This document shows, piece after piece, positions 52,343 through 59,941 of a DNA stretch of 64,000 bases. The stretch's first letter is position 1. The number at the start of each line of letters is the position of its first letter. The translations under genes and the position numbers were made by a program. The DNA is taken from contig JAIPDI010000013.1 in assembly GCA_021737785.1 (NCBI GenBank), positions 37,593-101,592 of the forward strand. Direction: 5' to 3'. The stretch is from Deltaproteobacteria bacterium (GTDB lineage Bacteria; Desulfobacterota; DSM-4660; Desulfatiglandales; Desulfatiglandaceae). The notes under the pieces are model-generated. The model saw only the letters and a program-made list of their open reading frames with translations. It did not search any database and was not told the DNA's origin.

Positions 52343-52915
52343 TCATTTCACGATATCCGAAAGCCTCAGGAGCCTGGAGCGAATACTGAGATCTGCATCT
52401 TTAACCGCCCCAAGAAGGATGTCAAAGCGCTTGGGGCATTCGATCAGATTTTTGGGGCATCCCAGTTGCTTGAAATAGACCATCCCTCCCATGTCTGTAA
52501 ATCCGGTCATATCACTCACTGTCAAGACAGGCGCCCCTTTGACCCTCTGGATAATCCCGGGCGCCAGACCCCTTTTTGCCTCTCCGATAAAAATAACATG
52601 GCATGGCAAAGGGAGGTCTTCCATCGTCTCGAAACGTTCCACCACCAGTTCCCTCCCCTGTATGGATTTGCCGCTCAAGAGCCTCATGAATTCATACAGG
52701 GTGTCGTCGCCGATGACCGCGATCCGGAGGGTCTCTCTGTCGGTAAACGGATGGTCGGGCCAATCCACAAAGAGGAGGAAATTGTAGAGATAGAGGGCTT
52801 TCAGCCGGTCTTGATCTTCTTCGGCTGCAGCCGGCGGGGCGGCAAATGCCCAAGACAGGCAGAGAACCGCCGTTATAAAAAAGAGGCGCACCCTAATTTG
52901 GAGCATTCGGATCAC
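52343..52915 (-). CDS. YfiR/DUF4154-family periplasmic regulator
   Basis: 190 residues. A signal peptide covers about 1-31 (VRLFFITAVLCLSWAFAAPPAAA). The mature start DRLKALYLYNFLLFVDWPDHPF and IAVIGDDTLYEF are the family signature, with a late VYFKQLGCPKNLIECPKRFDILLGA. In Pseudomonas, YfiR sits in the periplasm and restrains the YfiN diguanylate cyclase through its CHASE8 domain. Here it is linked to a histidine kinase with a similar sensor, so it may restrain that kinase instead. It follows the binding-protein gene by 9 bp. The 195-bp gap to the kinase shows no gene. Confidence 0.85.
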   Translation of the reverse strand: MIRMLQIRVRLFFITAVLCLSWAFAAPPAAAEEDQDRLKALYLYNFLLFVDWPDHPFTDRETLRIAVIGDDTLYEFMRLLSGKSIQGRELVVERFETMEDLPLPCHVIFIGEAKRGLAPGIIQRVKGAPVLTVSDMTGFTDMGGMVYFKQLGCPKNLIECPKRFDILLGAVKDADLSIRSRLLRLSDIVK

Positions 52916-52924
52916 GGGCGAATC

Positions 52925-54448
52925 TCAGTCCCAAGATGCAGTAAAATACCGATCGATTTCATCATAAGAGGGAGTGAAGTTGAGGTCTTTGTTCATCACT
53001 GAAATGGCCTGTGCCCTGCAGAGGGGAACGCAGAAAGCCTCGGCCGCGATCCTCTTCTGGGTTATGGAAAAGAGCGCCTGCCGTTGTTTACGGTCTGTTG
53101 TGAGGCCGGCCGCCGCGATCATGCCGCTGATTTCGGGCGTGGTGCCGTAACACCCCGGAACGCCCGTGACAAAGAACGGATTCAGTATGGCCCCGGCATC
53201 ACAGATGGAATAACTCCCCCAGGTCATAAAGGAGAGGGGGTACCTCCCCTCGAGGAATTCTTTATAAAAGCGCTCCCATCCGCTGGCCATCCAGTGAAGA
53301 CGGGCCGTGATCCCCACGGCCTTCAAGTCCCGGACAATGAACTCCGCCGCGCTTTCGTTGACCCCGGCAAAAAAATCCACGCTGAAGCCGTCGGCATACC
53401 CCGCTTCGGACAGAAGCCTCCTGGCCCTGGCCGGGTCATACCAGTAGCGTACCACATCCGGTTCGTGACCGAAGTGAAGCGGGCTGGTGATGGTGTCGGA
53501 AGTGTCCGCATACCCGTTAAAGCCCTGTTTTACGAGACGCTCTTTATTGATCGCATGGTTGACGGCCATGCGCACCCGTTTGTCCTTGAAGAATTCCACC
53601 CCGCTGCGGCCGACGGCATCCATGCTCAGAAAATACGTCCGGAGAATCCCGGTTCGCATGACCTTGAGGCCGGGGTTCTTTTTCACAAAGGGGATCTGCT
53701 TCTGATACAGGCTGGTGGACCTGAGGAGATCGGCCCGGCCCGATATCAGCGCCTCCATCTGGAGTATCTCATCCTGGGTGCTCACGACCTTGAGATGAGG
53801 GATCAGGGCCTTCCCCTTGGGGCCGCCGAAATATTCGGGATTGGCACTGAAGACGGCTTCCGAGGGTGTTTCACAGGAGACAAACCGATAGGGTCCGGTC
53901 CCGATGGGATGGCGATCGAACCCCTCCTTTCCCACCCTTTGATAATACTCAGGGGGATAGATGAAGAGGATATTGGCGATCACCTCCAGCGCAGCGGGAT
54001 TGGTGGTGGCGGTTTTGATTCGGACGGTATGCGCATCCAGGACGGCAACCTCTTCAAAACCGGCAAACAGATCGGAGACCAATGAACCGGGTCCTTTGAG
54101 AAGCTCCAGGGAAAAGCGTACGGCCTTTGCCTCGAATGCTTCCCCGTTATGGAACCGGACCCCTTTTCGGAGGATGAATTCAATGAGATTGGGACCCACC
54201 CATTCAAATGATTCCGCGAGACAGGGGACGACCTCTTGCCGGGCCGGGTCCCTGTAAAGAAGCGTGTCCCCCCAGTTATGATAGAGGACCAGGATCTGGC
54301 GGCTGGAGGTGTATGCCGGGTTGAAGCATGTCATCGGCTGGGTCCCTATGGACACCACCAGGGTATCCCGCTTCGCCTCACAGGGACAAAGGATGAGCAA
54401 GGGTGCCAGACATGCGAAAACCGCAAAAAGGACTATCTTCTTCATCAT
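52925..54448 (-). CDS. ABC-type peptide/nickel substrate-binding protein (SBP family 5), without transporter genes
   Basis: 507 residues. A signal peptide (MMKKIVLFAVFACLAPLLILCPC) precedes the mature domain. DppA/OppA features are DTLLYRDPARQEVVPCLAESFEW, IEFILRKGVRFHNGEAF, FDRHPIGTGPYRFVS, and VRMAVNHAINKERLV. No ABC permease or ATPase is adjacent. Instead it heads an operon with a YfiR-like protein, a periplasmic-sensor kinase and a response regulator, so it probably delivers ligand information to the kinase. The ligand could be a peptide, a sugar or another small solute. Confidence 0.9.
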   Translation of the reverse strand: MMKKIVLFAVFACLAPLLILCPCEAKRDTLVVSIGTQPMTCFNPAYTSSRQILVLYHNWGDTLLYRDPARQEVVPCLAESFEWVGPNLIEFILRKGVRFHNGEAFEAKAVRFSLELLKGPGSLVSDLFAGFEEVAVLDAHTVRIKTATTNPAALEVIANILFIYPPEYYQRVGKEGFDRHPIGTGPYRFVSCETPSEAVFSANPEYFGGPKGKALIPHLKVVSTQDEILQMEALISGRADLLRSTSLYQKQIPFVKKNPGLKVMRTGILRTYFLSMDAVGRSGVEFFKDKRVRMAVNHAINKERLVKQGFNGYADTSDTITSPLHFGHEPDVVRYWYDPARARRLLSEAGYADGFSVDFFAGVNESAAEFIVRDLKAVGITARLHWMASGWERFYKEFLEGRYPLSFMTWGSYSICDAGAILNPFFVTGVPGCYGTTPEISGMIAAAGLTTDRKQRQALFSITQKRIAAEAFCVPLCRAQAISVMNKDLNFTPSYDEIDRYFTASWD

Positions 54449-54518
54449 CTACCTCCAGGTCCCGGGAAACCGTGTCCGGAGTGTTTCCCGGCCATATGGA
54501 ATTGTTTTTTTTGCAGAT

Positions 54519-55064
54519 TCAGCCAATCCCATATACGACCGGCACAACCCTGTCAAGCGGTTTGATAAGAGAATAAGGCCCCAGGACCTTCATCCGGACC
54601 TCCTCATCATCCGAACACCACAGACCGTATCTGAATCCGGCCTTAACGGTCAATTCCACCTCATCCGTCTCTTTGTAGGGTTCGTCCGACCTTTCCCAGT
54701 GGAGAACCGACTGCTGCACGGGAAAATCGGATTTTCCCGGTTCCACAGGCATTATCCCTATTCGCGGGGTGGACCGAAGACGGGAGTGATACAGCTTGGC
54801 CTTGAAACGATAGGTACCCGGCAAAAGAGCGATCCCCAGATCATCGACACGTATCTCCTCTGGTTCGCCGTCGCGGTCCATAAGGATGTAAATGGGACAG
54901 TACTTCGGATTCTCCGTTTGCAGGACAAGGGCGAGCGATTCCCTGGACCGTTCCGGGCCGGGATAGCCTTTCCTGGGGTCCAGATGACACCCCCACAGGC
55001 AAACAACCAAGACCAAACCCAAAGGCATCAAAAACCGCACTGATCTTTGCGCCTCATTAAGCAT
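54519..55064 (-). CDS. Unknown lipoprotein
   Basis: 181 residues as drawn. A lipobox (LWGC) follows the hydrophobic stretch FLMPLGLVLVVC. The ATG at 55064 lies at the edge of repeat DNA, so translation may instead begin at an internal GTG or ATG nearer the hydrophobic segment (about 55028-55040). The mature part is a beta-rich domain with no family I recognise (YCPIYILMDRDGEPEEIRVDDL; GTYRFKAKLYHS; DEVELTVKAGFRYGLWCSDDE), suggesting a small periplasmic or outer-membrane-attached domain. It is separated from the binding-protein gene by 70 bp on the same strand. Confidence 0.65.
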   Translation of the reverse strand: MLNEAQRSVRFLMPLGLVLVVCLWGCHLDPRKGYPGPERSRESLALVLQTENPKYCPIYILMDRDGEPEEIRVDDLGIALLPGTYRFKAKLYHSRLRSTPRIGIMPVEPGKSDFPVQQSVLHWERSDEPYKETDEVELTVKAGFRYGLWCSDDEEVRMKVLGPYSLIKPLDRVVPVVYGIG

Positions 55065-55382
55065 GGAGCATGGAGCACGGAGCAGGGAGCATGGCGCTTC
55101 CCCGATAACCGATAACTGATAACTTCTTCCCCTTTCACCTTTCAGCTTTCACCTTTGAGCTTCTATCTTTGAGCTTCTATCTTTAAGCTTTCACCTTTAA
55201 GCTTTCACCTTTGAGCTTCTATCTTTGAGCTTTCAGCTTTCAGCTTTGAGCTCTATTCACCGATAACCGATAACTTCTTCCCCTTTCACCTTTGAGCTTT
55301 GAGCTTCTATCTTTAAGCTTTCACCTTTCCCCTTTGAGCTTCTATCTTTGAGCTTTCAGCTTCTCCCTCCCCCCCTCACCTT
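55065..55382. repeat. Low-complexity mosaic (family D), locus 4 (longest)
   Basis: About 318 bp made of GGAGCATGGAGCACGGAGC (55062-55090), CGATAACCGATAACTGATAAC (twice, near 55103 and 55262), and many imperfect units of CTTTCACCTTTGAGCTTCTATCTTTGAGC. Unit length varies and there are no spacers, which excludes CRISPR. It contains no gene. It fills the whole space between the O-antigen-ligase-like gene and the lipoprotein gene. Confidence 0.88.
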
Positions 55383-57677
55383 TCACCTCATCCCTTCCGC
55401 CATGGTCCGGGCCACGAATTCTTCATCCGGATAAACATTCCATACATACCCCCGAATCTCCTTGCGCATCTCTTTTGCCGCTTTGCTCCCCGGGCCCTCT
55501 ATGCCCTGGGCCTTGCGATAATGCCACACTGCCTTGGCCCATGCCTCATGATGCAGCGGATCGCTGGGATACACCGACTTGGACCGCATGACCCAGTAAT
55601 TCCCCAGCTCCACATGGAGCCGCGGGTTCTTGACACCGGCAAAATAGGCGGCCCGTTCCATGCTGATATCCGCGGCCGGCAGCCACTTTGCATGGTAATC
55701 CGCCTCCTGCCACTGATGCGCATAGGCCCATCCCAGCTGGAGGTGATACTGCGCCTCAAAGGGATTCAACCTGACAGCCCGCTCCAGGGTCAGAAGTCGG
55801 AGCGCGGAACTCGGAACTCGGAACTCGGAACCATTTTCCCCTGCTCCTTTGCCCGCTTTGCTTTTGGCTTTGAGCATTGAGCTTAACGCTTCTACCCCCG
55901 CATCTTCCCTTCCCCCTTTCAGCTTTGAGCTTTGAGCTTCCCTCCCCTCCCCGCTTTGAGCTTCCCTCCCCTCCCCGCTTTGAGCTTCTATCGCTTCCCC
56001 CAGTTTGTACCAGTACTCCGCATTCCCCCCGTCCCACTCGATCGCCTTCACCACCTCCGCCACCGGCGGATGCCGGTCCCGGTTGAGCGTGCTGTTGGGC
56101 ACGGTATTGCAGTAGGCCTCGGCCGCAAAATGCCGGATGCTCCACCACCCGGACCACCCGATCAGTCCCAAGATGGCAACCAGCGCCACCCCGCCCCGGT
56201 ATCTGAGCGGCAGATCGTAATACGTGTAACTCATCCGGTCCCGTCGGTGGTGCCGCTCCAGATGCAGGGCCGCATACCCGATGGCCATGATGGCCGCCAG
56301 GATGAGTGCGTTCGCCGGGGTATGCAAATTGAACTCGGAATACGAATGGATGGCCATATAGGCAATGACGGCGACCGGGACAACCCCAAGGGAGACTGCA
56401 TAGGGGTCCTTTCTTTGTTTCCAGAGGCTGAGGGTCTTAAACACATATACCCCCAAACCAACCAGGAGAAGACCGAGCCCTGCGATCCCTGCCTCAGCCA
56501 GATACTGGGCCCAGTCATTGTGGGCATACCGGTAGAACTTCTTCTTATCCTTTGCCGACTGATATTTGGGGAACGCATACGGGAAATTGCCCACACCCGC
56601 GCCCACCGCCTTAAAGTCCTCAAAAAGATCCATGGTTTTGGCGGCATATCGCGATCGGCTTTCGATCCCTGATTCAATCTGCATGAACCGTTCCAGGGGA
56701 TAATCAACGCCGATCTCAATCGCATATGCGCAAATCAGAACAAAAAGGCCGATGAATATAATGCCTTTTTGTCGATATGACTTTCTGACAACGAACAGCA
56801 CGCCCATCAAGAACATGGCCCCGGCCCAGCTGATGATGGCGCCCCGGGACGCTGAAAAGATCAACCCGATCCCCATAACCACCCCGGCAAACCCCACCAG
56901 AATCCTTTTGGATAGAGACTCCTGGCCTTCCAGAAAGGAAGCGAATCTCGAAGCGGGACGTTGCTTCTTCTCGGTGTTCCCCTGGTTGGGGCGCTTCATC
57001 GGCGCAAGGGCCCCCGCAAAGGCAGCCGCGAGAATCACCCCCATGGCCATGAACCCGGCAAAGTGATTGCCGTTGATGTAAGTGCCTTTGAGGCGCTCTT
57101 TGGCATAATCCATTCGGTACCACAACACATGGTGCGATCCGGAATAGGTTTCCATCAACGCGTATAAGGCCTCGAAACACCCCATTGCCAGGAGAAGCGA
57201 CACCGCCACATTGATCCGCCGGCGCGATTGAAGGGTCTGGAAAAGCCCGAAGAAAAAGAACCCGTACACCACAAACCGGACAATGCTCATTCGAACCGGA
57301 TACACGTAGGGCGCCAGGGAAAACCAGGTGCCGTTCACCAGGCCGTCTGCCAGGGTTTCCGCGGTCGGCAGCGATTTCCGGGCCACGACCGCCGCCTCAG
57401 GGGATAAAAGCGTTAGGACCGGATCGGGCATTGGCAGGGTTTGGAAAATAAGGAACGTCAGCAGCGCAACAAACCCCACATGCAGGCTGTTTCGAGGCAG
57501 CCGCAATCGGTACTCATTGCTCTGGTAGTCCTTTCGAATGCCCTTTAAAAGAAGGAGGGTCGCTGCCGTCAGGACCCCCAGCGACATGAGGGTGTACATA
57601 TACGTGTGCACCGCACCGAACATGAGGATGCACAGGAGGAGGATGATCAGGTAGATGATATAAGCGGCTTTCTCCAT
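55383..57677 (-). CDS. O-antigen ligase/polymerase (Wzy/WaaL-type) with C-terminal TPR-like region
   Basis: 764 residues from MEKAAYIIYLIILL; an extended frame upstream is the VanZ-like gene read out of frame. There are about a dozen membrane helices over residues 1-520, with the family loop ERLKGTYINGNHFAGFMAMG and FSASRGAIISW, then FRYAHNDWAQYLAEAGIAGLGLLL-type segments that carry conserved Arg/His/Asp. A soluble tail with TPR-like helices follows (EYWYKLGEAIE ... ERAVRLNPFEAQYHLQLGWAYAH). The tail is interrupted by about 66 residues encoded by repeat DNA (55793-55996). It acts in the inner membrane on lipid-linked surface glycans. Confidence 0.85.
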   Translation of the reverse strand: MEKAAYIIYLIILLLCILMFGAVHTYMYTLMSLGVLTAATLLLLKGIRKDYQSNEYRLRLPRNSLHVGFVALLTFLIFQTLPMPDPVLTLLSPEAAVVARKSLPTAETLADGLVNGTWFSLAPYVYPVRMSIVRFVVYGFFFFGLFQTLQSRRRINVAVSLLLAMGCFEALYALMETYSGSHHVLWYRMDYAKERLKGTYINGNHFAGFMAMGVILAAAFAGALAPMKRPNQGNTEKKQRPASRFASFLEGQESLSKRILVGFAGVVMGIGLIFSASRGAIISWAGAMFLMGVLFVVRKSYRQKGIIFIGLFVLICAYAIEIGVDYPLERFMQIESGIESRSRYAAKTMDLFEDFKAVGAGVGNFPYAFPKYQSAKDKKKFYRYAHNDWAQYLAEAGIAGLGLLLVGLGVYVFKTLSLWKQRKDPYAVSLGVVPVAVIAYMAIHSYSEFNLHTPANALILAAIMAIGYAALHLERHHRRDRMSYTYYDLPLRYRGGVALVAILGLIGWSGWWSIRHFAAEAYCNTVPNSTLNRDRHPPVAEVVKAIEWDGGNAEYWYKLGEAIEAQSGEGREAQSGEGREAQSSKLKGGREDAGVEALSSMLKAKSKAGKGAGENGSEFRVPSSALRLLTLERAVRLNPFEAQYHLQLGWAYAHQWQEADYHAKWLPAADISMERAAYFAGVKNPRLHVELGNYWVMRSKSVYPSDPLHHEAWAKAVWHYRKAQGIEGPGSKAAKEMRKEIRGYVWNVYPDEEFVARTMAEGMR
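55793..55996. repeat. Low-complexity repeat inserted in frame within the O-antigen-ligase-like gene
   Basis: The strand shown contains GGAACTCGGAACTCGGAACTCGG, then TTTGAGCATTGAGC and CTTTCAGCTTTGAGC words, then two copies of TTCCCTCCCCTCCCCGCTTTGAGC: the same vocabulary as the intergenic family D tracts. It encodes AQSGEGREAQSGEGRE and the Lys/Ser/Gly-rich run that follows. It falls between the two helices of a TPR-like unit and keeps the frame. Confidence 0.85.
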
Positions 57678-57687
57678 TTTTCCATCC

Positions 57688-58104
57688 CTAAGCGCTCTGC
57701 GCCCTGCGCCTTCCGGTCTGTAAGGCCATGATTCCCGCCGCGACCCCGGAGAGTACACCGAATGTGTTCGCAACAATATCCAGAGGATTGAACGTTCGAT
57801 AGGGGAGATAATACTGAAACCACTCAACGGCCGCGCCAAAGACAAGCACCAGCAACACCAGCGACGCCCTTTTCCACAGGGGGAGGCCTTTACCCGCGCC
57901 GATCGCCAGCACGGCCATAAATGCAAAGCCCAGGAAATGGACAATCTTGTCAAGCCCCATGGAAAACACCACGACTGTCCGGGCGTCGCGGCCGTAGGGA
58001 ATGACCGCGACAATGGCGATCAACACACAACAAACCAACAGCCCCCGTCCGCACCAGGCATTAGAATTCTCGCGCAACCGCGTCATTTTTACAGAAGATA
58101 ACAA
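57688..58104 (-). CDS. VanZ-like small membrane protein
   Basis: 138 residues with four predicted membrane helices. The family pattern is DKIVHFLGFAFMAVLAIG followed by GAAVEWFQYYLPYRTFNPLDIVANTFGVLSG. VanZ-like proteins are widespread near cell-envelope genes; only a link to glycopeptide tolerance is known for the namesake. The stop lies 10 bp before the O-antigen-ligase-like start, so they are probably co-transcribed. The C-terminal GRRRAQSA is encoded by a GCGCTCTGCGCCCTGCGCC repeat also seen near 63365-63400. An internal ATG (MTRLRENS) is an alternative start. Confidence 0.8.
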   Translation of the reverse strand: MLSSVKMTRLRENSNAWCGRGLLVCCVLIAIVAVIPYGRDARTVVVFSMGLDKIVHFLGFAFMAVLAIGAGKGLPLWKRASLVLLVLVFGAAVEWFQYYLPYRTFNPLDIVANTFGVLSGVAAGIMALQTGRRRAQSA

Positions 58105-58197
58105 AGAAATGAAAGGATCAGTTTTTACAGAAAGGCAAAAGGCAAGAAAGTTTGTTTAGACAAGATTTACGGGATTTTCAGGATGTTTTTGTTTGAA

Positions 58198-58224
58198 TGT
58201 TGAATTTCCAGAAGAAATTCAACA
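58198..58224. other. Perfect hairpin downstream of the oxidoreductase/acetyltransferase fusion
   Basis: TGTTGAATTTC and GAAATTCAACA are exact 11-base arms around CAGAA. It lies 34 bp after the fusion gene's stop, on the path of its minus-strand transcript, in the 153-bp gap before the VanZ-like gene. There is no T tract, so it may stabilise the 3' end or end transcription only weakly. Confidence 0.5.
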
Positions 58225-58257
58225 TGGCAAATCGCTTCGCGAGAAAGCCATATCCGG

Positions 58258-59892
58258 TTAATCCTGTTGATCCTGTCTAATGATTTGTTTTAGCCCTTCT
58301 TCGTCTTTTGTGTATGCCTTTCCGCAGGTCAGGCATTCGAGATCGTCCGCCAGCCGTTCCCCGCACCGGCACATCCATCCGACCCTTCTTGCCGGATTTC
58401 CCAGCATCAGGGCGTGATCCGGCACATTCCGGGTCACTACGGCCCCGGCGCCCACAAAGCCGTACTCACCAACGGTCGTCCCGCACACCACCGTGCAGTT
58501 GGCCCCCAGGGTCGCCCCATGCCTTACCAGGGTGGGCCGCACCTGATCCATCTTCCGGATCTCGGCCCTCGGATTGTAGATATTGGTAAACACCATGCTG
58601 GGCCCGCAAAACACCCCATCCTCCAGGGTCACGCCCTTATAGACGCTCACATTGTTCTGGATCTTGCATCCCTTCCCGATCCCCACATCCGGCCCGATCA
58701 CCACATTCTGCCCGATATTGCACCCCTCCCCAATCCTGCAATTTCCCAGCACATGCGAAAAATGCCAGATCTTGGTTCCGTTGCCTATCTCACACCCATC
58801 GTCAATAATTGCCGTTGGATGTACAAATGCGCCGGCAGGCACAGTTGGAGGTATGATGTTGGAGGCGGATTCCACTCCTCTGATCTCCGTCTTCCGACCT
58901 CCGACCTCTATCCTTTCCCCTTCCCCATCCAGCGACCGCTGCGCGGCATTCAGCACCCGCAGCACCCGAAGGCCTTCTGCGCCATCCGTACTGGGCTGGC
59001 ACCCATTTTTTATACACGCCAGAAAATGCTCGCACTCCCGTCGCAACGGCTCGGCCTTCGGGATCTCGACGCGATCAGGGTCCCCTTTGACCGGAACGGG
59101 CATATTCTGCTGCCACCGGATCTCATGAGGGTACAACAGGAGCTTGTCTTCCCAGGCCCGGGTATCGTCAAAGACCGCCATCTTTTTGTCGCCCACGACC
59201 ACCAGTTGCTGGACCTTGAAGGGGTGAAGCCAGGATACAAAGATATGGGCGCGGAGTCCGGAAGGGAATTCCAGGTGTGTGGTGGTGACATCCGCGATCC
59301 TCTTGTGCAGGTAGTTGCCCCCTGTGGCCATGACTGCTTCCGGCTCCTCTCCCGCCAGGCCCAGGATCATGGAAATATCGTGGGGCGCAAACGACCAGAG
59401 GATATTCTCCTCCCGCCGGATCTTCCCCAGGTTCAACCGATGGGAATATATATAGTTGATCCGCCCCAGGTCCCCATTTTTCGCAAGGTCCTTCAGGCAT
59501 TCAAAGACCGGATGGTACTGGAGCAGGTGGCCAACCATGAGGGTGCGCCGGTGCTCTTCTGCCAGCCGAATCAGTTCGTGGCCCTCCTCTTCGTTCAGCA
59601 CCAGCGGCTTTTCCACATACACATGCTTCCCTGCCAGCACGGCCTCCCGGGCCAGCCGGTAGTGGGTCTCGGCCGGCGTTGCAAAGACCACCCCATCGAC
59701 ATCCCCCCTCCCCAGGACCTCATGAAAGGCCAGGCACACTTCCACACCTTCATACTGGGCTTGAAATCCTGCCAGGACCTCCTCGTTCTTATCGCATATC
59801 AACCGCAGCTTCCCCAACTCCCAATAATTCCGCACCAGGTTCTTTCCCCAGTACCCGGACCCGATCACCGCAATGCCGGTTCCTTTAGACAT
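58258..59892 (-). CDS. Fused sugar-nucleotide oxidoreductase (Gfo/Idh/MocA, WlbA/WbpB-like) and left-handed beta-helix acetyltransferase (WbpD-like)
   Basis: 544 residues from [18 protein letters not shown] after an AAAGGAG site. Residues about 1-340 are the NAD-dependent oxidoreductase ([29 protein letters not shown] with the catalytic Lys). Residues about 365-510 are hexapeptide repeats ([31 protein letters not shown]) ending in [19 protein letters not shown]. The end has four cysteines ([17 protein letters not shown]), like a zinc ribbon. In Bordetella and Pseudomonas the two activities oxidise and then N-acetylate UDP-GlcNAcA derivatives for di-N-acetylated uronic acids; here they are joined. 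The linker ([16 protein letters not shown]) is repeat-derived. Confidence 0.88.
   Translation of the reverse strand: MSKGTGIAVIGSGYWGKNLVRNYWELGKLRLICDKNEEVLAGFQAQYEGVEVCLAFHEVLGRGDVDGVVFATPAETHYRLAREAVLAGKHVYVEKPLVLNEEEGHELIRLAEEHRRTLMVGHLLQYHPVFECLKDLAKNGDLGRINYIYSHRLNLGKIRREENILWSFAPHDISMILGLAGEEPEAVMATGGNYLHKRIADVTTTHLEFPSGLRAHIFVSWLHPFKVQQLVVVGDKKMAVFDDTRAWEDKLLLYPHEIRWQQNMPVPVKGDPDRVEIPKAEPLRRECEHFLACIKNGCQPSTDGAEGLRVLRVLNAAQRSLDGEGERIEVGGRKTEIRGVESASNIIPPTVPAGAFVHPTAIIDDGCEIGNGTKIWHFSHVLGNCRIGEGCNIGQNVVIGPDVGIGKGCKIQNNVSVYKGVTLEDGVFCGPSMVFTNIYNPRAEIRKMDQVRPTLVRHGATLGANCTVVCGTTVGEYGFVGAGAVVTRNVPDHALMLGNPARRVGWMCRCGERLADDLECLTCGKAYTKDEEGLKQIIRQDQQD
58878..58912. repeat. Short repeat tract (family E) forming the linker of the fusion gene
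   Basis: CTCTGATCTCCGTCTTCCGACCTCCGACCTC belongs to the same word family as 62160-62207 and 62507-62622. It sits exactly between the oxidoreductase and acetyltransferase domains and encodes the linker residues. Confidence 0.7.
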
Positions 59893-59941
59893 TGTTGCTC
59901 CTTTCCCCAAAAAGTCATCCGTTCATCCATTCATCCCCCAC

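Noticed and set aside
55128..55380. Possible CRISPR array because of many short repeated units
   Set aside because: Units vary in length and sequence, run into each other without unique spacers, and no cas gene is present.
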